This document shows, one piece after another, positions 1 through 6,468 of a stretch of DNA of 11,904 nucleotides; within the stretch, counting starts at the first letter, position 1, and every line of letters begins with the position of its first letter. The DNA lies in NCBI GenBank assembly GCA_016209995.1, contig JACQVC010000306.1:1-11904 (forward strand). The letters run 5' to 3'. Under the pieces are notes generated by a model. That model was given only the letters and a program-made list of their open reading frames with translations, was not told where the DNA came from and searched no databases. This DNA comes from Gemmatimonadota bacterium (lineage in GTDB: Bacteria; Gemmatimonadota; Gemmatimonadetes; Longimicrobiales; Gaopeijiaceae). Position numbers and translations under genes: made by a program.

Positions 1-833
1 CGAAGTCCCGCTATCCGCAGCCCCGTGCGCAGGATTTCCAGAAGGCGGAGTACCTGGACGTGCTGAAGGCGCTGCTCGAGGCGGGTGCGAATCCGAACGT
101 GCAGCTCCAGACCCACCTCTGGTACTGGGAGTACGGTCGCACCCGGCTGGGGATGGACGTGAAGGGCGCGACGCCGTTCTGGCGTGCTGCCTTTGCGCAG
201 GATCTCGCGGCGATGCGCCTGCTCGCGAGCTACGGCGCGGACCCGAACATCCCGACCTCGCTGCCGCCGGTCGGGATGAGAGAAGCGCGGCAGCAGGACG
301 GACGCATCGCCGAGGATTCCGGACTGCCGCCGTCGCCGCCGGATTCGCCGGGCTCGTACCCGATCCACATGGCTGCCGGCGGCGGGTACCTCGGGCTCGG
401 CGCGTACAGCATTCGCAATGTGCCCGACGCATTTCCCGACGCGGTGAAGTATCTGGTCGAAGAGCACGGGGCCGACGTGAACCTGCGAGACTACTGGGGC
501 TATACACCGCTGCACTACGCGGCTTCGCGAGGCGACAACGAGATGATCCGCTACCTGGTGTCCAAGGGAGCTGACGTGACGGCCGTGACCCGGCTGGGCC
601 AGAGCACGGCCGACATGGCCCGGGGCGGCCGCGGCGGCTATTTCCAGCGCGTCCCCTTCCCGGAGACGCAGGCGCTGCTCGAGAGCCTGGGCTCCAAGCT
701 GCTCTGCTTGAACGTGCACTTCAACGGAACCGGTGACTACTGCGCCGGCGCGAATGCGCCCGATCTCCCGACCGGTGCCGCGCCGAGTCAGACTCAGCTG
801 CAAGTGGCACCCCCTCGCCCGCCCCGCGACTGA
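1..833 (+). CDS. Ankyrin-repeat protein, C-terminal part (5' end outside window)
   Basis: The reading frame is open from base 3 to a TGA at 831-833, so the gene begins before the window. The GTG at base 60 is not a convincing start, because repeat-like sequence (EYLDVLKALLEAGANPNV) already runs through it. About five ankyrin units are visible: LLEAGANPN, then ATPFWRAAF..LLASYGADPNIP, then YPIHMAAGGGYLG..YLVEEHGADVN, then YTPLHYAASRGD..YLVSKGADVT, then a degenerate last unit ending ALLESLGS. A Pro-rich loop interrupts the third unit. The tail after the repeats is short, with two cysteines (CLNVHFNGTGDYC) and a Pro/Gln-rich end. Ankyrin repeats are protein-binding scaffolds; the partner cannot be read from sequence. 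The gene lies 25 nt upstream of a DUF1552 gene on the same strand, which suggests cotranscription. Any signal peptide would be outside the window. Confidence 0.88.
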   Translation, partial: KSRYPQPRAQDFQKAEYLDVLKALLEAGANPNVQLQTHLWYWEYGRTRLGMDVKGATPFWRAAFAQDLAAMRLLASYGADPNIPTSLPPVGMREARQQDGRIAEDSGLPPSPPDSPGSYPIHMAAGGGYLGLGAYSIRNVPDAFPDAVKYLVEEHGADVNLRDYWGYTPLHYAASRGDNEMIRYLVSKGADVTAVTRLGQSTADMARGGRGGYFQRVPFPETQALLESLGSKLLCLNVHFNGTGDYCAGANAPDLPTGAAPSQTQLQVAPPRPPRD

Positions 834-858
834 GCGGCGCACGGAAAGGATCCGAGCC

Positions 859-2295
859 ATGCCATTCATCACCGGAAAGCACATTGCCCGCCGCACGTTC
901 CTGCGCGGCATGGGTGCGTCCGTGGCGTTGCCCTTCCTGGATGCGATGGTGCCCGCCGGCCGCCTCGGGGGACGTAACGTGGCGGAAGTCGGGGCGACCC
1001 GCTTGATCTGCGTCGAGGAAGCCATGGGCGGGGCCGGCGGCAATGACTGGGGAGCTACCCAGTACCTGTTCGGTCCCGAGAAGGTGGGGCGTGACTTCGA
1101 GCTGCTGCCGTACAGCCAGCTCAAGCCACTGGAAGAATTCCGGGACTACCTGACGATCATCAGCAATACGGACTGCCGCATGGCGGAACCGTACGTGCCG
1201 GTCGAGATCGGCGGCGACCACCATCGCACGGCTGCCGTGTTTCTGACGCAGGCGCACCCCAAGCAGACGCAGGGCTCGGATCTCTACGTGGGGGTCTCGC
1301 TCGACCAGATGCAGGCGCAGCGGTATGGCCAGGACAGTGCGCTGCCGTCACTGGAGCTGTGCATCGAGGCGGTCAACCGCGGCGGTGGCTGCGCCTACGA
1401 CTATCACTGCGCCTACACCGACTCGATTTCCTGGGCGTCGCCCAGCCAGCCGCTGCCTGCGCTCCGGGAGCCGCGCGCCGTCTTCGAGCGGCTCTTCGGC
1501 GCCGGCGACTCACCAGCGGACCGCGTGGCGCGCAGGCGCACCGACCTGAGCATGATCGACTGGATCACCACCGAGGTGGCGCGGCTGAAGAGGCAGTTGG
1601 GAGCCGTCGACCGCCTGGCGATGGACGAGTACTTGGAGGACATCCGCGAAATCGAGCGCCGCATCCAGATCGTCGAGCTGCGCAACACCAGCGGTCAGGC
1701 GAGAGAGCTGCCGGAAGCGCCCGCGGGCGTGCCCGACTCGTGGGAAGAGCACATGCAGCTGATGTTCGATCTCCAGGTGCTGGCGTTGGAAGCGGACATC
1801 ACGCGCGTCATTTCCCTCAAGAGCGGCGTCGACTCATCCAATCGCGTGTTCCCGGAGAGTGGCGTCACCAAGTCGTTCCACCCGGCGACGCACCACGGGA
1901 ACAATCACCAGGCCATCCTGGAGCTGAACCAGATCAACACCTATCGCCTGAGCGCGATGAGGTACCTGCTCGAGAAGCTGAAGAACACCCGGGAGGGGGA
2001 TACCAACCTGCTGGAGAAGACGGCCATCGTCTGGGGTTCCGCGATGGGCGACCCCAACCTCCACAACCACCGCCGCTGTCCGCTCATCCTGATGGGTCAC
2101 GCGAGCGGCGCCCTCGAGGGCAACCTCCACCTCAAGGCCCCCCTGGGCACGCCGATGGCGAACGCGTTCCTGAGCCTGCTGCACAAGCTCGGACACGACG
2201 ACCTCGAGCGCTTCGGCGACAGCACGGGTGAGTTGCCGTTGAGCTTCCCCCGAGGCGTGACCCGCGCGACGGCGACGTCGTCGAGCTCAAGTTAA
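859..2295 (+). CDS. DUF1552 domain protein with Tat signal
   Basis: This 478-residue protein belongs to the DUF1552 family, recognised from overall sequence character and from the ending FGDSTGELPL, which matches the usual GDSTG-type C-terminus. The molecular function of the family is not established. The N-terminus reads HIARRTFLRGMGASVALPF, a twin-arginine signal (R11, R12, then F-L) with a hydrophobic stretch, so the protein is probably exported folded. The ATG at 859 is preferred over the in-frame ATG at 733. It follows GGAAAGGA at 843-850 with good spacing, puts the Tat motif at the N-terminus, and avoids a 101-nt overlap with the ankyrin gene. Histidine-rich stretches (GGDHHRT, HPATHHGNNHQ, NLHNHRR) could bind metal, but that is inference. 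In planctomycetes and acidobacteria the family commonly sits with DUF1592/DUF1588 cytochrome-like genes; any such gene here would lie off the left edge. Confidence 0.9.
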   Translation: MPFITGKHIARRTFLRGMGASVALPFLDAMVPAGRLGGRNVAEVGATRLICVEEAMGGAGGNDWGATQYLFGPEKVGRDFELLPYSQLKPLEEFRDYLTIISNTDCRMAEPYVPVEIGGDHHRTAAVFLTQAHPKQTQGSDLYVGVSLDQMQAQRYGQDSALPSLELCIEAVNRGGGCAYDYHCAYTDSISWASPSQPLPALREPRAVFERLFGAGDSPADRVARRRTDLSMIDWITTEVARLKRQLGAVDRLAMDEYLEDIREIERRIQIVELRNTSGQARELPEAPAGVPDSWEEHMQLMFDLQVLALEADITRVISLKSGVDSSNRVFPESGVTKSFHPATHHGNNHQAILELNQINTYRLSAMRYLLEKLKNTREGDTNLLEKTAIVWGSAMGDPNLHNHRRCPLILMGHASGALEGNLHLKAPLGTPMANAFLSLLHKLGHDDLERFGDSTGELPLSFPRGVTRATATSSSSS

Positions 2296-2386
2296 CGACT
2301 GGCAGTCCGGCGAGGCTTGTCCGGGCGGAAACCGGGAGCCAGTGGCCGCGGTCCGGGATCTAGAAGACGCGCGGGACAGACAAAGC

Positions 2387-2429
2387 GAGTGGGCGCGCGG
2401 CCGCTGTGACGCAGGCCCCGCGCCCACTC
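2387..2429. terminator. Strong GC hairpin between convergent genes
   Basis: GAGTGGGCGCG at 2387-2397 pairs perfectly with CGCGCCCACTC at 2419-2429. After one C-C mismatch, GGCC at 2399-2402 pairs with GGCC at 2414-2417, leaving an 11-nt loop. It lies between the convergent DUF1552 (+) and beta-barrel (-) genes and could end transcripts from both sides. There is no T-run on the plus-strand side. Read on the minus strand, a short GCTTTG follows the stem, so the fit to an intrinsic terminator is better in that direction, though still imperfect. Confidence 0.6.
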
Positions 2430-2445
2430 AGCGCGCAGCGGGACG

Positions 2446-3036
2446 TCAGAACGGCAGCCGGTACGACAAGCCGCCGGTCCACCCGACGTCGATCATCGTT
2501 TTGTCGTAATTCTTGAAGCTTCCCTTCAAGTCCTTGAACTGATAGAACCAGCCCTTCGCTTCGAGAGAGAAGCCTACGTTGGTGCCTGGGAACGTGTAGC
2601 CCATTCCCGCGCCGAGCGCGGCGGTGGGCTTCGTGCTGTCCTGGCCCGACGTACCGGGTTCGTGCAGCTTCACGATTCCGCCACCCGCCGCGCCGAACAG
2701 CTCCCAGCCGCTCTCCGTCGGATACGTGAACTGAACCGACGCGTCCATGAACAGGCGGCTCAGCTCGGAGACGCGCATCCCGAGCGCACGGAACCCGTTG
2801 CGCGTGAATGACACATCGCCGCGTACGGCCAGTCTGTCACTCAGCTGCAGCCCCACACCGGCACCCAGGTTGTAGCCCGTCTTCAGGGTGGCCGTGGTCG
2901 CGTCGTCCAGCACGGTGAACGGGTTGTCACCACCACCCCGAACCATGAGGGTCACGGCTCGATCCTGGGCGGCGAGCGGACCCACAGCCACGACGACCGC
3001 GAGCAAAGCTCCCCACAAACTCCGTTCCCAGCCCAT
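2446..3036 (-). CDS. Secreted outer-membrane beta-barrel protein (porin-like, small)
   Basis: This 196-residue protein starts MGWERSLWGALLAVVVAVGP and has a Sec signal peptide likely cut near residue 23 (PLAA|Q). The mature part has the alternating polar/hydrophobic pattern of a small eight-stranded barrel, e.g. VGLQLSDRLAVRGDVSFTRNG and VGFSLEAKGWFYQF. It ends in YRLPF, a C-terminal phenylalanine as expected of a BAM-recognised outer-membrane strand. The start is fixed by an excellent Shine-Dalgarno, AAAAGGAGGA (plus-strand 3041-3050), four bases before the ATG. An upstream in-frame ATG at 3159 would put 41 non-signal residues in front and is rejected. The length fits OmpA/OmpX-like or porin-family barrels of unknown role. 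It is transcribed alone, convergent with DUF1552 and divergent from the propeller gene. Confidence 0.85.
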   Translation of the reverse strand: MGWERSLWGALLAVVVAVGPLAAQDRAVTLMVRGGGDNPFTVLDDATTATLKTGYNLGAGVGLQLSDRLAVRGDVSFTRNGFRALGMRVSELSRLFMDASVQFTYPTESGWELFGAAGGGIVKLHEPGTSGQDSTKPTAALGAGMGYTFPGTNVGFSLEAKGWFYQFKDLKGSFKNYDKTMIDVGWTGGLSYRLPF

Positions 3037-3104
3037 CGGCTCCTCCTTTTCTTGCCTCGTCACCTCGTTATCTACGCCCGGAATCACGAACAAATCGTCC
3101 TGTA

Positions 3105-3132
3105 TACATACACAACGTAACCGATTCCGCAA
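3105..3132 (-). promoter_or_regulatory. Possible promoter of the beta-barrel gene
   Basis: Read on the minus strand, TTGCGG (plus 3127-3132) and TATGTA (plus 3105-3110) are spaced by 16 nt in a locally AT-rich island about 70 nt before the barrel gene. The small palindrome TGTATACA (3101-3108) overlaps the -10-like box. The match to consensus is weak and the call rests partly on position. Confidence 0.25.
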
Positions 3133-3271
3133 GCATCTCGCGCCCGACAGCTGCCGCACGCCGTTGCCACACGGCCCCCCAACTCCCGATCGTTACCGCT
3201 GCTCGCAGCATCCCGGGCGGTCGTAGCGCAGTGCACAGTGGGACTTTGTCGCTTCGCCAAGGCCGCTTCGC

Positions 3272-3451
3272 GTGAGCGAACTCATCCTGAATCAGCGCGC
3301 GCTGAACCGGGCGCTACTGGAGCGCCAGCTCCTGCTCGAGCGACGGCGCATGCCGGGCCAGACGATTGAGCCGTGGAGATATCTGGGCTGTACACGTTCA
3401 AGCCTCCAGACACGCGACGTCCCGTGCACATTCTCGTTCGGGCCGACGTGA
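3272..3451 (+). pseudogene. Truncated start of a winged-helix (HTH_42/AlkZ-like) protein gene
   Basis: The 528-nt gap between the divergent barrel and propeller genes holds no intact gene. A 59-codon frame beginning GTG at 3272 reads VSELILNQRALNRALLER and then QLLLERRRMP. This is the characteristic N-terminus (RALNRALLARQLLL-type) of the winged-helix DNA-binding domain family PF06224, whose members usually run to about 350-400 residues. After roughly residue 30 the similarity stops: the conserved GLQAQ..PPY.GLW segment is absent and the frame ends at TGA 3449-3451. There is no clear ribosome-binding site. I read it as a decayed 5' fragment of a DNA-binding or DNA-glycosylase-like gene left after deletion. 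A short real peptide or chance similarity is less likely but possible. Confidence 0.45.
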
Positions 3452-3500
3452 TCGGTCTGCAGCTCGCCTTCCAGGCTCCGGCTCCTCGTCACGAATCGGC

Positions 3501-3530
3501 TTGACTTTCGGGCAGCGGCGGGCGCATACA
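3501..3530 (+). promoter_or_regulatory. Possible sigma70-type promoter of the propeller gene
   Basis: TTGACT at 3501-3506 (five of six bases of the -35 consensus) and CATACA at 3525-3530 (weak -10) are separated by 18 nt. Transcription would start near 3537, giving a leader of under 30 nt containing AGGAG at 3552-3556, eight nt before the ATG at 3565. Position and the good -35 support it; the -10 is poor. Confidence 0.4.
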
Positions 3531-3564
3531 GTCACGCATCACCCCTGCAACCAGGAGTCGGCTA

Positions 3565-4683
3565 ATGAGCAAAGTGATCCCGGTCTTGGGCGTCCTGGCG
3601 ATCATGGTCGCAGGTCCGGCGCGGGCGCAGTCCCGCTACGAGCTGGTCACCAACTGGCCGACGTTTCCGCCGGGGCTCTTCTTCGGATCCCGCGACGGGT
3701 GGCCCGATCAAGCGGCGCGCGATCGGGCGGCGGCGGCCGCAGCGCGCCGCGCCCAGGCCATGGGACAGACGCCGGGCCGACAGCAAGCACAGGAGCCATC
3801 CCAGCCTCCCCTGTACGGTCAGGGCGTCTCCGGTATCGCGATCGACGACCAGGACCGCATCTACGTATTCAATCGCGGAATGCAGACCGTGCTCGTGTTC
3901 GATCGCGAGGGCAAGTTCATCCGGGGCGGTGGCGAAAAGGATGCGCAGGGGCGGCCGATCATCGGCGGCTGGCTGCACTCGGGTGAGGTGGACTGGGAAG
4001 GCAACGTCTGGGTCGTCGAGCGGGACAATCACCGGATCGTGAAGCTGAACCCCGCGCTGGATCGCGTAGTGCTGCAGCTCGGCACCGCGGGGCAGCCCGG
4101 CAACGACGCGACGCATTTCGATCGGCCTTCGGGTATCTCCGTCCTCCGCTCCGGCAACCTGATCGTCACGGACGGTTACGGGAACAACCGGGTCGTGATG
4201 TACTCGAGGGAGGGGAGATTCATCAAGCAGGCCGGGCTGCGCGCCGGCGGACCGGACGACCGCGGCACCGGCCCGGGCGAGTTCCATTTGCCCCACCAGG
4301 CCGCCGTCGACGCGAACGACAACATCTTCGTCGTCGATCGCGAGAACAAGCGGATTCAAGTCTTCGACAGGAACCTGACGTACGTTCGTGAGTTCGCCAA
4401 CCCGGGCTGGAACCCCTGGGACATTGCGATCTCGCGCCAGGGCGATGACGGCTTCGGCTACATTGCCGACCACGCGGGCGAGCGCGTGCACAAGATCGCA
4501 CTCGCGGACGGGAAGATTCTCGCGACGTGGGGGCGTCCGGGCCGCGGCCCTGGCGAGTTCGACTGGGTGCACGGCATGGCCGTGGACTCACGGGGCGCCG
4601 TGTACGCGGCCGACACTTACGGCCAGCGCGTGCAGAAGTTCGTGCCCGTGACCGCCTCGCGACGGGCTGGCGGCCCCCGCTAG
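3565..4683 (+). CDS. Secreted NHL propeller, peptidyl-alpha-hydroxyglycine alpha-amidating lyase-like
   Basis: This 372-residue protein has a Sec signal (MSKVIPVLGVLAIMVAGPARA|Q) and NHL-type repeats forming a probable six-bladed propeller from about residue 85. An Ala/Arg/Gln-rich, probably disordered segment occupies about residues 45-82. Motifs match the animal lyase domain PAL. VFNRG (R104) corresponds to its catalytic Arg in FHRG. H138, H244 (LPHQ) and H336 (WVHG) fit its three zinc histidines. VTDGYGNNR (Y205) corresponds to the catalytic Tyr, and VDRENKRIQVF (R259) to the second Arg. The residue after the third His is Gly where animal PAL has Asp. PAL converts peptidyl-alpha-hydroxyglycine into a peptide amide and glyoxylate; the bacterial substrate is unknown and no hydroxylase partner is visible. 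AGGAG at 3552-3556 supports the start. It appears to be a single-gene unit, periplasmic or secreted. Confidence 0.85.
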   Translation: MSKVIPVLGVLAIMVAGPARAQSRYELVTNWPTFPPGLFFGSRDGWPDQAARDRAAAAAARRAQAMGQTPGRQQAQEPSQPPLYGQGVSGIAIDDQDRIYVFNRGMQTVLVFDREGKFIRGGGEKDAQGRPIIGGWLHSGEVDWEGNVWVVERDNHRIVKLNPALDRVVLQLGTAGQPGNDATHFDRPSGISVLRSGNLIVTDGYGNNRVVMYSREGRFIKQAGLRAGGPDDRGTGPGEFHLPHQAAVDANDNIFVVDRENKRIQVFDRNLTYVREFANPGWNPWDIAISRQGDDGFGYIADHAGERVHKIALADGKILATWGRPGRGPGEFDWVHGMAVDSRGAVYAADTYGQRVQKFVPVTASRRAGGPR

Positions 4684-4727
4684 CTCGGGGCGCCCACGCT
4701 CTTGTCCCGCCGCCCGCTGGAAGCAGC

Positions 4728-4755
4728 CAGGGCCTGTCAGAGAGTAAGGCCCCTG
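4728..4755 (+). terminator. Possible hairpin terminator after the propeller gene
   Basis: GGGCCT at 4730-4735 pairs with AGGCCC at 4747-4752 over an 11-nt loop, and CA/TG extend the stem past a one-base bulge. It lies 45 nt after the propeller stop codon. No T-run follows, so it could be a weak terminator or just local pairing. Confidence 0.3.
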
Positions 4756-4781
4756 TGGGCAGGCCGACCGCCCCTCCGTGA

Positions 4782-4810
4782 TGGCGATGGACAGACAGCC
4801 GCGTTATACT
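4782..4810 (+). promoter_or_regulatory. Possible promoter of the TPR-aminotransferase operon
   Basis: TATACT at 4805-4810 matches five of six bases of the -10 consensus. A weak -35 (TGGCGA, 4782-4787) lies 17 nt upstream. The start site would be near 4817, about 54 nt before the TPR gene's ATG. It stands out as AT-rich in very GC-rich DNA. Confidence 0.35.
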
Positions 4811-4870
4811 GATAGGTTGGCCGTATCGCCCGGTGGCGTGACGCGTTGCCTCTCGTGCAAGGAGAGAGCC

Positions 4871-6451
4871 ATGAAGCGCGTGTCCCCAGTTTCGCTGGTC
4901 GTCGCTCTGCTCTTCGTCCTCGCCGGTCCCGCTCAGGCGCAGTTCGAGAGCGTAGGCTCGATCGATTTTCCGACGTCCGCAACGGGTCAGGTGCAACAAC
5001 ACTTCCTGCGCGGCGTCGCGATCCTGCACAGCTTCGGCTGGCTGCAGGCCATCGAGCAGTTCCACGCGGCACAGAAGCTGGATCCGAATTTCGCGATGGC
5101 CTACTGGGGTGAATCGCTGGCGTACAACCACCCGCTGAACTCGCAGATGAATCCGACAGAGCCCCGCAAGGTGCTGCAGCGCCTGGCGCCGACACGGGCC
5201 GAGCGGCTGGCCAAGGCGCCCACGGATCGCGAGAAAGGCTTCCTGAACGCAGTCGAGGTGCTGTGGGGAGAGGGCGATCACGTCGTGCGTCGCGTCGGCT
5301 ACATGGAGGCGATGCGCGACTTGTACGAGCGCTACCCGAACGACTCCGAGGTCGCGGCCTTTTACGCGCTTTCCATGCTGAGCGCCGCAGCCGCGACCGG
5401 CGACCTGAGCGGGCGGCTCAACATCCGGGCGGGCGCGATCACGCTGAAGCTGTTCAAGGAGAACCCCAACCATCCGGGCGCACCGCACTACACGATCCAC
5501 GCGTTCGACGATCCGGTGCACGCGCCGCTCGCCCTGGAGTCGGCCTATCGTTTCGCGGAGATCGCGCCCGCCGTATCGCACGCGATTCACATGCCCACCC
5601 ACATATTCATTCAGCACGGCATGTGGGACCGCGTATCCCGGCACAATCAGGCCGCCTATGACGCGGCGCGCGAGCTATGGAAGCCGGGTGACCCCATGGG
5701 TGACGCGACCCACGCCCTGGACTGGGGTCAGTACGGCGACCTGCAGCTCGGGGACTACGAGAAGGGCCGGCTCTGGATCCAGCGCAGCGAGAGCATGTCC
5801 CACGGCGGCTTCCTGGAGGGCGGCGAGCACGCCGATCACGGCGACGGCCGCGCCGTGGGCACCGTTTCGCTGCTCAAGGCGCGCTACATCGTAGAGACGG
5901 AACAGTGGCAGATACTGCCGATCACGGCCGAGTCGTCGGTCAACGAGCTGCTGGCCACGGGGCTGAGCGCGGCGCGTACGGGCAACCGGGCAGCGCTCGC
6001 GCAGGCGGAGGCCGCGTTGCAGGCGAGGGCCGACGACGGCGGCAACGGTGACACGCAGATCATGTACAAGCAGGTGAGCGCGCTGCTGCACGCGAGCATG
6101 GGGCACGCCGACATCGCGACCGGCCTGATGGACGAGGCCGTGAAGATCGATGAGTCCATGGCACCGCCGCGGGGCGCAGCCAGTCCGATCAAGCCGGTCC
6201 ACGAGCTGTACGGCGAGATGTTGCTCGAGCTGGGACGAGCGGGCGATGCGGTCTCGCTGTTCGAGACCTCGCTGCAGCGGCTGCCCAACCGGCCGCGTTC
6301 GCTGCTGGGGCTGGCCCGCGCGTATGCCCAGACGGGCAACCGCGCCAAGGCGGCCGAAGCCTACGAGAGGCTGACCCGCGTGTGGGCGGGCCGCGACTCA
6401 TTCCCAGGGATGCAGGAGGCCAGGCGCTTCCTGGCAACGACCAGACCGTAG
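4871..6451 (+). CDS. Secreted TPR protein with conserved histidine cluster
   Basis: This 526-residue protein has a Sec signal peptide (MKRVSPVSLVVALLFVLAGP, cut near AQA|Q). The ATG at 4871 is chosen because AAGGAG (4859-4864) precedes it by six nt and the signal peptide then begins the protein. The ATG at 4778 would add 31 unrelated residues. TPR-like helices are seen near the N-terminus (FLRGVAILHSFGWLQAIEQF.AAQKLDPNFAMAYWG) and again at about residues 400-520 (LLELGRAGDAVSLFETSLQR; LGLARAYAQTGNRAKAAEAYERL). Between them are two histidine-rich segments, HPGAPHYTIHAFDDPVH (201-217) and SHAIHMPTHIFIQHGMW (236-252). I recognise this as a type seen in secreted TPR proteins of acidobacteria and bacteroidetes with no defined function. 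The spaced histidines could bind metal or form a catalytic site, which is inference. The next gene starts 17 nt downstream. Confidence 0.85.
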   Translation: MKRVSPVSLVVALLFVLAGPAQAQFESVGSIDFPTSATGQVQQHFLRGVAILHSFGWLQAIEQFHAAQKLDPNFAMAYWGESLAYNHPLNSQMNPTEPRKVLQRLAPTRAERLAKAPTDREKGFLNAVEVLWGEGDHVVRRVGYMEAMRDLYERYPNDSEVAAFYALSMLSAAAATGDLSGRLNIRAGAITLKLFKENPNHPGAPHYTIHAFDDPVHAPLALESAYRFAEIAPAVSHAIHMPTHIFIQHGMWDRVSRHNQAAYDAARELWKPGDPMGDATHALDWGQYGDLQLGDYEKGRLWIQRSESMSHGGFLEGGEHADHGDGRAVGTVSLLKARYIVETEQWQILPITAESSVNELLATGLSAARTGNRAALAQAEAALQARADDGGNGDTQIMYKQVSALLHASMGHADIATGLMDEAVKIDESMAPPRGAASPIKPVHELYGEMLLELGRAGDAVSLFETSLQRLPNRPRSLLGLARAYAQTGNRAKAAEAYERLTRVWAGRDSFPGMQEARRFLATTRP

Positions 6452-6468
6452 AGGAGGAGACCAATCTC

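Noticed and set aside
733..858. Upstream start extending DUF1552 by 42 residues
   Set aside because: It would overlap the ankyrin gene and bury the Tat signal; the ATG at 859 has a ribosome site.
1359..2231. 290-residue plus-strand frame inside DUF1552
   Set aside because: It overlaps a recognised family in another frame and its Arg/Pro/His-rich product is a frame artefact.
3373..3504. Short frame beginning VEISGLYTFKPP, faintly like the start of SRPBCC (CoxG-type) proteins
   Set aside because: Similarity is limited to about ten residues, the rest shows no family pattern, and there is no ribosome site.
4223..5644. 473-residue open frame on the minus strand
   Set aside because: It is antisense to the propeller and TPR genes, spans the intergenic gap, is Arg/Gly-rich with no recognisable domain, and is a typical shadow in GC-rich DNA.
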